25,138 bases of DNA from a virus, in IMG/VR virus record IMGVR_UViG_3300042905_003512, positions 1 to 25,138 of that record, one strand, 5' to 3'. Shown one piece after another: positions 16,676 to 22,364 of this stretch (the first letter of the stretch is position 1; every line of letters starts with the position of its first letter). The notes under the pieces are model-generated. The model was not told the DNA's origin. It saw only the letters and a list, made by a program, of their open reading frames with translations, and did not search any database. Made by a program: the position numbers and the translations under genes.

Positions 16676-17037
16676 ACCAGCACGGTGAATCGGAGGGCGT
16701 CCGTCACTTCATCCAGCTCGACGCCGATCTTCCACGGGGCGGTGCGAGGCATCGACACCAGTTCGGTGGCCACTTTCTTGGCGACCTTCGTAAAGCCTTC
16801 CTCGGCCTGCCGCATCATCTGCTCGCGCTTGGCCCATGCCAGCGTCAAGAGGGCGTGCTCGGTCGAGTCGGAATCGACGCGGGTCTCCGTCGGCTGCTGG
16901 CTGGCGGCGCGAGACGCCTCGCTGGGCGGGCCAACCAGCGTGGGCACGGCAGTGGCGGCCTGAATCTCGTCCACCGTCGTCAGGTGGGGGATGTCGTTGG
17001 CGGGCGTCGTCGGTTCCATCGTGAACTCGGTGGTCAT
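16666..17037 (-). CDS. Small unknown protein between TerL and portal, 123 aa
   Basis: The start is the ATG at 17037, which overlaps the preceding stop as ATGA; a longer in-frame extension upstream is rejected because it would run across the preceding gene. The first 60 residues are Thr/Pro/Ser-rich and probably flexible. The second half is helical and charged (STEHALLTLAWAKREQMMRQAEEGFTKVAKKVATELVSM), followed by a short beta-like end (WKIGVELDEVTDALRFTVLVWP). No family is recognised. The coupled arrangement with its neighbours indicates a real gene in the packaging/head cluster. Confidence 0.6.
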   Translation of the reverse strand: MTTEFTMEPTTPANDIPHLTTVDEIQAATAVPTLVGPPSEASRAASQQPTETRVDSDSTEHALLTLAWAKREQMMRQAEEGFTKVAKKVATELVSMPRTAPWKIGVELDEVTDALRFTVLVWP

Positions 17038-17417
17038 AGCATGGTCTCCGTTGGTGTGGTGGTCAGCTGGGCATCGACCCAGCATTTGCAGGCGAGGGTG
17101 AGATCCCCATTGGGGTCGGTCACCACCGCGATTTCCAGTACCCGGATGCCCGGACCCAGCCGGGCCGTCAGCGGGACCTGCACCTTCGACAGCAGATACC
17201 GCAACTGGGCTTCGGCGTACTCCATGGCCGACCGATCCCCCCGCATGGCGGCGCTGATCCGGTCGTCCTGCCGCTGCTGGAACAGCTGGCGGATGTCGCT
17301 GGGGATGCTGCCCGCCATGCTGGAGAGGCGCACCGCCAGTGTCTGGGTGGAGCCGTGGCCCTTCTTGCCGAACTTCTTGCCCGTGACAAACAGCTTGCCT
17401 GCGGCGGGCTTGGGCAT
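17034..17417 (-). CDS. Small unknown basic protein, 127 aa
   Basis: The N-terminus is strikingly basic (PKPAAGKLFVTGKKFGKKGHG). A helical region follows (SSMAGSIPSDIRQLFQQRQDDRISAAMRGDRSAMEYAEAQLRYLLSKV), then a beta-rich end (LGPGIRVLEIAVVTDPNGDLTLACKCWVDAQL). The start shares one base with the preceding stop (TGATG) and the stop overlaps the next start (ATGA). The basic tail would suit binding nucleic acid or an acidic partner. The function is not known and no family is recognised. Confidence 0.62.
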   Translation of the reverse strand: MPKPAAGKLFVTGKKFGKKGHGSTQTLAVRLSSMAGSIPSDIRQLFQQRQDDRISAAMRGDRSAMEYAEAQLRYLLSKVQVPLTARLGPGIRVLEIAVVTDPNGDLTLACKCWVDAQLTTTPTETML

Positions 17418-17788
17418 CAGCTGGCGACCACCCGGTCGAGCAGGAGCACCGTGGCGATGCAGCCTGCGCCGAGCGCCGGGACATCAATCTGGTAGCTGGT
17501 GGCTTCGGCCAGCAGGAGTGCCGTGTCGGGAATCCGCAGTTCCGCACCTCCCGTCGTGCCCGTCGTGGTGCCGACGATGATGATGGGCTGCGCGAGGCCG
17601 CCGCCTGAGATCGTCAGGGTCGGGGCCACGGCAGGGGCTGCGCCGTAGTAGGTCAGGCGCACCATCTTGAACGCCCAGCGGGACTGCCGGGCCGGGGCGG
17701 CGCGGACCACGCTGATGGCGGCGTTGGTCACGACCGCTGTGCTGGTCGGCAGGAATGGGGTTGCGGTCAACTCTTCCAGTCGGGCCAT
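17417..17788 (-). CDS. Small beta-rich unknown protein, 123 aa
   Basis: The protein is Ala/Thr/Val-rich with repeated strand-forming segments (MVRLTYYGAAPAVAPTLTISGGGLAQPIIIVGTTTGTTGGAELRIP, then SYQIDVPALGAGCIATVLLLDRVVAS). This looks like a compact beta-sandwich, such as a minor head or decoration protein. It follows TerL by 38 bases and has a clear Shine-Dalgarno (CAGGAG about 10 bases before ATG). No family is recognised. A structural role is inferred from composition and position. Confidence 0.6.
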   Translation of the reverse strand: MARLEELTATPFLPTSTAVVTNAAISVVRAAPARQSRWAFKMVRLTYYGAAPAVAPTLTISGGGLAQPIIIVGTTTGTTGGAELRIPDTALLLAEATSYQIDVPALGAGCIATVLLLDRVVAS

Positions 17789-17826
17789 CGGTCACAGCTC
17801 CTGTGGTGGGGAAGGATGCCCCAAGT

Positions 17827-19422
17827 CTACCACCCCAGCCCCAGCCCGCCAGCCCCCCACGCGCCCGCGTCATCCTCCCCCGCGAAACCCTCGTCTGCGG
17901 GGGGCAAGATGATTTCTCCCCTCCATGGGGTGTGCTCGGGCAGCAACACCGGAGCCACCGCCCCCCGCAGCCATGTGGCGATCCCATACCGGAGCGCATC
18001 CGCCAAGTCGTCGCCGCCCAGCCCGCCGACGGCGTCCACCTTCTGGGCGTCTTCGGGGTTGCGAATATTCCGGTCCATGCCGACCAGCTGCCGCAGGACG
18101 GCTTGGGCACCGGGCGTGTCATGGAAGACCAGCTGCGGCGGGCTACTCGCCACCAGCCCCCGGATGGCCTGCCACCCCGCCACCCGGTCCATCATGGCCC
18201 GGATCAAGACCACCTCACTCCCGAATACATCGACAATGGCGGGGGCGGAGGTCCCACGGGCGACCTGCTTGTTCCAGCAGTCATGCCCGGCGTAGGTCTC
18301 CTTCAGGCACCGCTCCCATTTGCCGTCATGGGCAGCGGCCTTGAGGACTTCTCGCTGTGCCTGCGGCACATGCTGGTACATGGACACAGAGTCGAGCACG
18401 TGGACCACGCCGTCGCCGTCGCGGGCCAAAGCCACAAAACTCGCGGGATGGTGATACCCCCAGTCGAACCCGCCCCAGTACGTCCACCACTGGGGGAGGT
18501 GTCCTTCGCTGTCGGCATAATCGCTCCGTGCTACGGTGTGGGTGTTCTGGCTGACCTCTCCGAAGTACCGGCCCAGCAGGGCGTCCCAGTTGCCCAGCAC
18601 ATACACCTGCCGCTCCGCTTCCGGCAGCGTCTCCAGCACCCGCCGGTACTCCTCCGACAGAAACGGATTGTCCGACGGCAGGGCGTTGATGTAGAACTCG
18701 CGGGGTCCCAGCGTCCCCATGTGGAAGGGGTCGTAGAACACACTCCGGGGCCACGCCATCGTCGGGTTGAAGCTGCACCACGTCAAGGGCGGCGGGGTCT
18801 GCTGCCCTGCCGGGGTGGGCCAGCTACCCACACGGGTGCGAAGCACGTTCAGGAAGCCCAGACTCACCTCATTGGCTTCCTCGACGTAGGCCCCCGAACA
18901 CTGGAAGCCGCGCAGCCGCTGGAACGTCGGGTCCTGCGCTTCGCTGGCCGGGAACAGGATGATCTCACTCCCGTTGCTACAGGTCACCGTCCATGTCGCC
19001 TGATTGAACTTCTCGCTCACGAAGTTCGGACACATCGCCCGGACTAACGTCGCCCAGCTGGGCAACGTCGTCTTCCGCAGGGACGGCAGGTCCTTTCGCA
19101 CTATCGCCCACCGCGACCCCGGAAACGCCTTCGCCAGAATCAGGATCGCTCCCAGACAGGCATTGGTCTTCCCGTTCTGAATCGCCCCCCCGTACCCCAG
19201 CAGGTCGTAGTTCCCCGACAACAGGGCTTCGATGAACCGCACCTGCGCCGGAAAGAACGAGAAGTCCGGGGGCCTTGCAGGGCCAGCAGGGGTGGTCGCT
19301 GAAGTGGTATCCGAGACAGGTGGAGCAGCGGATGATGCCATGTGTCCCCATGGTGGCGCTATCTGTGAGGGGGAAGGCGACAGTAGCCCTGTCTCCACCC
19401 GTGATTTCCGAGACTTCATCAC
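17827..19422 (-). CDS. Terminase large subunit
   Basis: This is the packaging motor ATPase/nuclease that feeds DNA through the portal and cuts concatemers. A Walker A-type loop GGAIQNGKT lies at residues 78-86 (lysine 85), Walker B at about 178-182 (AYVEE) and the coupling motif SFNPT at 217-221. The C-terminal nuclease has acidic residues in GGFDWGY (D320), GHDCW (D381) and GGDDLADALRYG (D471/D472/D475). The protein is 531 residues if it begins at the GTG at 19422, which is followed directly by ATG. An alternative is the ATG at 19341 (residue 28), preceded by GGGGA; it would trim a low-complexity N-terminus. It heads the late gene series. Confidence 0.93.
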   Translation of the reverse strand: MMKSRKSRVETGLLSPSPSQIAPPWGHMASSAAPPVSDTTSATTPAGPARPPDFSFFPAQVRFIEALLSGNYDLLGYGGAIQNGKTNACLGAILILAKAFPGSRWAIVRKDLPSLRKTTLPSWATLVRAMCPNFVSEKFNQATWTVTCSNGSEIILFPASEAQDPTFQRLRGFQCSGAYVEEANEVSLGFLNVLRTRVGSWPTPAGQQTPPPLTWCSFNPTMAWPRSVFYDPFHMGTLGPREFYINALPSDNPFLSEEYRRVLETLPEAERQVYVLGNWDALLGRYFGEVSQNTHTVARSDYADSEGHLPQWWTYWGGFDWGYHHPASFVALARDGDGVVHVLDSVSMYQHVPQAQREVLKAAAHDGKWERCLKETYAGHDCWNKQVARGTSAPAIVDVFGSEVVLIRAMMDRVAGWQAIRGLVASSPPQLVFHDTPGAQAVLRQLVGMDRNIRNPEDAQKVDAVGGLGGDDLADALRYGIATWLRGAVAPVLLPEHTPWRGEIILPPADEGFAGEDDAGAWGAGGLGLGW

Positions 19423-19433
19423 ACCTACTGTCG

Positions 19434-19462
19434 CTATCCCCGGATCATACAGGCCGTGTCAA
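19434..19462 (-). promoter_or_regulatory. TTGACA promoter-like site before TerL
   Basis: On the minus strand TTGACA (19462-19457) is followed by TATGAT (19449-19444) and then GGGG (19441-19438). The TTGACA-to-GGG distance (about 22-24 bases) matches the repeated plus-strand leaders, but the CCCTCT box is shifted and no hairpin follows. It lies 16-41 bases upstream of the first TerL start. It could be a diverged late version of the same promoter; this is inference. Confidence 0.35.
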
Positions 19463-19589
19463 GAGAGGGAAAGCGGGATATTTGGTGAGGCAGGACGGCC
19501 AACGCTGGGGGACCCTCGACCCGTGATACCCCCTCCCACCCCTCCGTCGTGCCCCCTGCGCTCCGCGATTCCTTCCTCATATCTGTCGT

Positions 19590-19997
19590 TCAGAAGGTGA
19601 TGGACACGTTCCCGATCTGCACCACCCGGACATTCACGCCGCCCTCGCCATCCTCCTCTCCTGCTGGCAAGTGATTGGCCTGTACGGGTTTACCGTAGGC
19701 TCGGTCGTGGACGGTCTCCAGAATCTTGGTCGCAGCCTCCAACGCTCGGACCTTTCCTGCCTTCACGCCATCGTGCAGCTCGCCAGACGCAATCCCGACG
19801 CTAATCTGGTTCAGCAGCTTGCCTGTCAGTTCCCGCATCAGCGCATTCTTCGTGTTCTTGTTGTATCCCTTGCGCGGTCCGGGCTTCCCGCCAGTCAGCA
19901 ATCGTCCGCCGTTCTTGGCTGGGATCATCGGCAGCGTGTCTGCGGCGGGCTGCTGGATGGGCGCTGTGAGGGTCTCTGCGACGGGTTCGTCAGTCAT
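19590..19997 (-). CDS. Putative small terminase-like packaging protein
   Basis: This 135-residue protein has a basic Gly/Lys motif near residues 28-48 (KNGGRLLTGGKPGPRKGYNK). It resembles the 'GxFxPGxSGNPxGR' start of small proteins often annotated beside terminases. A helical region follows (TKNALMRELTGKLLNQISVGIAS, VRALEAATKILETVHDRAYGKP) and ends in a beta tail (VNVRVVQIGNVSITF). It precedes TerL on the same strand, the normal slot for a small terminase subunit that recognises the packaging site. The ATG at 19997 faces the divergent control region. Small terminases vary greatly, so the call rests on position and the basic motif. Confidence 0.55.
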   Translation of the reverse strand: MTDEPVAETLTAPIQQPAADTLPMIPAKNGGRLLTGGKPGPRKGYNKNTKNALMRELTGKLLNQISVGIASGELHDGVKAGKVRALEAATKILETVHDRAYGKPVQANHLPAGEEDGEGGVNVRVVQIGNVSITF

Positions 19998-20015
19998 GGC
20001 TGGTATCTATCCTCT

Positions 20016-20082
20016 CCCTCTGTAAATTGCCTCTTGACGTGCTATGGATACTTCATGGGTCAGCAGGAATGGCCTGTCTGAC
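20016..20082 (+). promoter_or_regulatory. Leader element A (promoter-like boxes plus hairpin)
   Basis: CCCTCT (20016) - 12 bases - TTGAC (20034) - 18 bases - GGGTCA (20057), with TACTTC at 20049. The hairpin uses GTCAGCAGG (20059-20067) and CCTG-T-CTGAC (20073-20082) with one bulged T and a five-base loop. It precedes the 97-residue gene by 54 bases from the GGG. It also forms most of the 113-base divergent region with the minus-strand arm. Confidence 0.7.
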
Positions 20083-20110
20083 ATCCACGATGACTTCTGG
20101 AGACTGCACC

Positions 20111-20404
20111 ATGACGAACGCCGAACGCAAGATCAGCCACAAGGATGCCGACTGGGTGCTGGAGTGGTACGAGACGACGCCGATTGGTCCCCGCGCAGTG
20201 AAGACGGCTTCCACCGACCGGCTGATGGCTCGGGCCAAGTGGCTGTTTGAGGGGCTGGGCGAAGGGGAGGGCATCGAAGCTCAGCGCATCGACGACGAAC
20301 TCCTGCGGCGGCAGGAGGACGCCGTGGGCGAGCAGGTCGTCTTCACCGAACACGGCGTCGGCCTGATCTGGAAGGACGGGGTGCTGATCGGCGCCATGCT
20401 CTGA
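20111..20404 (+). CDS. Small unknown early-region protein, 97 aa
   Basis: The ATG at 20111 is preferred because GGAG lies 8 bases upstream and the start then follows the leader element. The longer reading frame would begin inside that element. The sequence is mixed alpha/beta: KDADWVLEWYETTP, STDRLMARAKWLFEGLGEGEGIEAQRIDDELLRRQEDAVGE, ending in a short beta hairpin (VVFTEHGVGLIWKDGVLIGAM). No family is recognised. As the first plus-strand gene it is probably made early, but that is inferred only from layout. Confidence 0.65.
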   Translation: MTNAERKISHKDADWVLEWYETTPIGPRAVKTASTDRLMARAKWLFEGLGEGEGIEAQRIDDELLRRQEDAVGEQVVFTEHGVGLIWKDGVLIGAML

Positions 20405-20415
20405 TCCGCCGCTCT

Positions 20416-20486
20416 CCCTCTAGGATTCGGCACTTGACATGCTCATGAAGTTTCATGGGTCAGTCAGCACATCCGCTGGCTGGCCC
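20416..20486 (+). promoter_or_regulatory. Leader element B (promoter-like boxes plus hairpin)
   Basis: CCCTCT (20416), TTGAC (20434) and GGGTCA (20457) have the same spacing as the other copies. The hairpin is GGGTCAGTCAGC (20457-20468), loop ACATCC, GCTGGCTGGCCC (20475-20486): 12 pairs including two G-T/U wobbles. The start codon of the next gene is 65 bases after the GGG. Confidence 0.75.
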
Positions 20487-20521
20487 GCCGCAGGACCATT
20501 TCATCTTGTGAGGATTTCCCG

Positions 20522-20887
20522 ATGACGCACGAACTGCTGGACACGACTGGTGCGCTGGACGAGTCGCTGATTCTGGCGATGGACATGACGCAGATTCGCC
20601 AGTGGTCTGACGCCGACCACGACGACCTGATCGACGCCCTTGGGTCCATCACGCACTGCGCCGACCGTGAGGCGGGCAGCGTGGACGGGCCGACTGGCTA
20701 CTGGTGCTGCTGCTACACCTTCCCGCACACCGATCCTGCCGAGGGCGAGGGAGCCGTGATCTACGCCGAGGATTCGCTGGGCTTCCGGTACGCATGGCTG
20801 TTCGGGTCCGCCGCAGACGCCCTGCACGAAATGGACTCGGTGGACGACGCCGACGCCGAAGCGAACGCCGACGCCGAGGAAAGCTGA
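20522..20887 (+). CDS. Acidic unknown early-region protein, 121 aa
   Basis: The product is strongly acidic (repeated DADHDD, DPAEGEG, DDADAEANADAEES). It has a central aromatic/Cys patch (TGYWCCCYTFPHTD) and a SLGFRYAWLFGSAADALHEM segment. The acidic tail may mimic DNA or be simply disordered. GAGGA lies 10 bases before the ATG. It heads the second plus-strand unit downstream of leader B. No family is recognised. A DNA-mimic or host-inhibitor role is speculation from charge only. Confidence 0.65.
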   Translation: MTHELLDTTGALDESLILAMDMTQIRQWSDADHDDLIDALGSITHCADREAGSVDGPTGYWCCCYTFPHTDPAEGEGAVIYAEDSLGFRYAWLFGSAADALHEMDSVDDADAEANADAEES

Positions 20888-20899
20888 CCCACCGTAGGG

Positions 20900-20929
20900 G
20901 CCGGGCTGTGGAATCCGCCGCAGCCCGGC
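20900..20929. other. GC-rich hairpin between early genes
   Basis: GCCGGGCTG (20900-20908) and CAGCCCGGC (20921-20929) form a perfect 9-base inverted repeat with a 12-base loop. It lies 12 bases after the stop of the acidic gene and 29 bases before the next start. No T-run follows, so it may be an mRNA-processing or attenuation structure rather than a full terminator. Confidence 0.55.
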
Positions 20930-20958
20930 GCAGTCTCATCACCATGAGGACCAATCCC

Positions 20959-21249
20959 ATGAACATCAACGGCATTTGGGTGGGGCGCGAGTTTGCCTCG
21001 CTGTACGAGCACGGCGGCGTGTTCTTGGCCGACGAGATGGACAACGAGGGTTTCGCCAGCTTTGGCCACGACAACCACACGCAGATCGCCCACATGCGGC
21101 GGGCAGGAACCATCGAACGCACCACCGACTGGCTGTCCTCACCGTATGTCGCGTCGATGCTGTCCGACACGCTCCGCGATCCAACCCGTGGCCGTGGGCT
21201 GCACACGCTGCCTTACCTCATCACGCTGCACAACGCATGGGAATCCTGA
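20959..21249 (+). CDS. Small protein carrying a copied AAA+ Walker B segment
   Basis: The start at 20959 is supported by GAGGA 8 bases upstream; an in-frame ATG at 20944 would add five residues. In the 96-residue product, residues 17-29 (EHGGVFLADEMDN) are identical to the Walker B segment of the AAA+ ATPase encoded 2.5 kb downstream, and the DNA is identical over 40 bases. The rest, including NHTQIAHMRRAG and LHTLPYLITLHNAWES, shows no resemblance to the ATPase and there is no Walker A. It is not expected to hydrolyse ATP. It could be a chimeric relic or a regulator that mimics an ATPase surface. Coupling with the next gene (2-base gap) argues that it is translated. Confidence 0.6.
   Translation: MNINGIWVGREFASLYEHGGVFLADEMDNEGFASFGHDNHTQIAHMRRAGTIERTTDWLSSPYVASMLSDTLRDPTRGRGLHTLPYLITLHNAWES
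21006..21045 (+). repeat. 40-bp direct repeat, copy 1
   Basis: This 40-base segment is identical to 23585-23624 in the AAA+ ATPase gene. It encodes the GGVFLADEMDN Walker B sequence in the same frame in both places. Identity ends abruptly on both sides. Confidence 0.9.
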
Positions 21250-21251
21250 CC

Positions 21252-21500
21252 ATGAAACACACCACATGGAACCCGACCCGCCACAGCATCCGCCTGTGGT
21301 GGAACCGAAACGCCGTCACGGTCCTCGTCAGCCTTGGGGCGCTGGCCGTGATCTTGTGGGTGGACGGCGTGGACTCCCGGCAGGACCGCTGGAACGCCCT
21401 GTACGACCGCTGTGAGATCGCCATGCGGCAGGACAGCACCGCCAGCGACCACGAGATCGCGGATGTCTGCGGCGAGGCCGCCACCCGACTGACCAAGTAG
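21252..21500 (+). CDS. Small single-pass membrane protein, 82 aa
   Basis: The ATG lies 2 bases after the stop of the upstream gene, suggesting co-translation. A basic N-terminal stretch (HSIRLWWNRN) is followed by a hydrophobic helix at about residues 21-37 (AVTVLVSLGALAVILWV). A soluble acidic helix with two cysteines (YDRCEIAMRQ, IADVCGEAATRL) follows, probably outside the cytoplasm if the positive-inside rule applies. It lacks the length or paired helices of common holins. It could be a host-membrane modifier or superinfection factor, but the function is unknown. Confidence 0.65.
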   Translation: MKHTTWNPTRHSIRLWWNRNAVTVLVSLGALAVILWVDGVDSRQDRWNALYDRCEIAMRQDSTASDHEIADVCGEAATRLTK

Positions 21501-21506
21501 CCCGCT

Positions 21507-21577
21507 CCCTCTGTGATTCAGCCCTTGACATGGGCTGGATACTTCAAGGGTCAGCCAGAACATCCTCTGGCTGGCCC
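21507..21577 (+). promoter_or_regulatory. Leader element C (promoter-like boxes plus hairpin)
   Basis: CCCTCT (21507), TTGACA (21525), TACTTC (21540) and GGGTCA (21548) repeat the fixed spacing. The hairpin is GGGTCAGCCAGA (21548-21559), loop ACATCC, TCTGGCTGGCCC (21566-21577): 12 continuous pairs with one G-T/U wobble. The next start is 56 bases after the GGG. Confidence 0.78.
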
Positions 21578-21603
21578 GTTTCACTCCGCACTGAGACCAT
21601 CCC

Positions 21604-22056
21604 ATGCGAAAGAACACCGCCCGCGCCCTGACCAACTTCCTGAAGGGCAAGGCTGACATCCCGTCGCTGCACGGGTCCAGCATCTGGTCCGATGGCCAGA
21701 CCCTCTGGTCGTACCACACCGCCCTCTGCACATGGTTCGTGTCGGGCGCGGAACCCACCAGCCGCATCCCCCGCAGTGACGACCGGCGGGCGCTGGCCCT
21801 CAACATGACCAAGTATTCCGTCACCACCACGCAGCACCAGTACGCCATCCGGTACGACCTGACACTGCGGGGGTGCCTCAAGGCGTATGACCCGGATCAC
21901 CGCCGCTGGTGCCTGACGAACAGCGCCCCGCTGGTGCAAGAAGTGTGTGACGCTGACCAAGGCATTGGACGCGAGACGCTGGCCGAATACGCCAGCCACC
22001 TACTGTCCGCGTGCTACGCCGCTGACAACGCCCTCGCTGCGGCGGGTCTCCGCTGA
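21604..22056 (+). CDS. Unknown phage protein, 150 aa
   Basis: This 150-residue protein resembles, by style, short phage proteins with an N-terminal RALTNFLKGK helix. A DGQTLWSYHTALCTWFVSG beta region and a YSVTTTQHQYAIRYDL segment follow, then a helical C-terminus (RETLAEYASHLLSACYAADNALAAAGL). I recall similar families in tailed phages but cannot name one with certainty. GAGAC lies about 9 bases before the ATG. It overlaps the next gene by one base (TGATG), forming a two-gene unit behind leader C. Function unknown. Confidence 0.7.
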   Translation: MRKNTARALTNFLKGKADIPSLHGSSIWSDGQTLWSYHTALCTWFVSGAEPTSRIPRSDDRRALALNMTKYSVTTTQHQYAIRYDLTLRGCLKAYDPDHRRWCLTNSAPLVQEVCDADQGIGRETLAEYASHLLSACYAADNALAAAGLR

Positions 22057-22277
22057 TGGCCCGCGAATATCGCCCCCTCCACTGGCAGGTCGAAGTCACG
22101 GCCACCCTGCGCGACGGCACCACCCGCCACATCCTGACGCGCCGCCACTGCTCATTCCGCGAAGGACTGCGGCGGGGCCACACCTTCTGCCGCAAGCACG
22201 GGATCGACTGGGTCCAGCTTCACGCCACTACCCCGAGTCTGGGCACCATGCCGACCGAGACGCTTCTCCCTCTGTAA
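22056..22277 (+). CDS. Small basic unknown protein, 73 aa
   Basis: The ATG shares a base with the preceding stop (TGATG). The product is rich in Arg and His (TRHILTRRHCSFREGLRRGHTFCRKHGIDWVQLH), with a probable small beta/alpha fold, which would suit nucleic-acid binding, though that is only a charge argument. The last codons (LLPL, stop) are read through the CCCTCT box of leader D. The gene therefore ends inside the control element of the following gene. No family is recognised. Confidence 0.62.
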   Translation: MAREYRPLHWQVEVTATLRDGTTRHILTRRHCSFREGLRRGHTFCRKHGIDWVQLHATTPSLGTMPTETLLPL

Positions 22278-22339
22278 TTGCCCCCTTGACACGGGTAGTT
22301 ACTTTCACGGGTCAACTGGACACCCTGTCTGGTTGGCCC
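22268..22339 (+). promoter_or_regulatory. Leader element D (promoter-like boxes plus hairpin)
   Basis: CCCTCT (22268), TTGACA (22286), TACTTT (22300) and GGGTCA (22309) keep the common spacing. The hairpin is GGGTCAACTGGAC (22309-22321), loop ACCCT, GTCTGGTTGGCCC (22327-22339): 13 pairs with three G-T/U wobbles. The stem sequence differs from copies B and C yet still pairs. The ATPase start is 56 bases after the GGG. Confidence 0.78.
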
Positions 22340-22364
22340 TTTCCACTCCACCGGGACCACTCCG

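Noticed and set aside
20034-20062. Ordinary sigma-70 promoter using TTGAC as the -35 box
   Set aside because: At a 17-base spacer the -10 position falls on GGGTCA in every copy. The only AT-rich box is 8-10 bases after TTGAC.
20016-22339. The repeated hairpins as N4-type virion RNA polymerase promoters
   Set aside because: N4 promoter hairpins have short 5-7 bp stems and 3-base loops. These have mostly 12-13 bp stems with 5-6 base loops, lie downstream of fixed boxes, and no virion RNA polymerase gene is visible.
20016-22339. The repeated leaders as a CRISPR array
   Set aside because: The four copies are 400-1100 bases apart with genes between them, not short spacers, and no cas genes are present.
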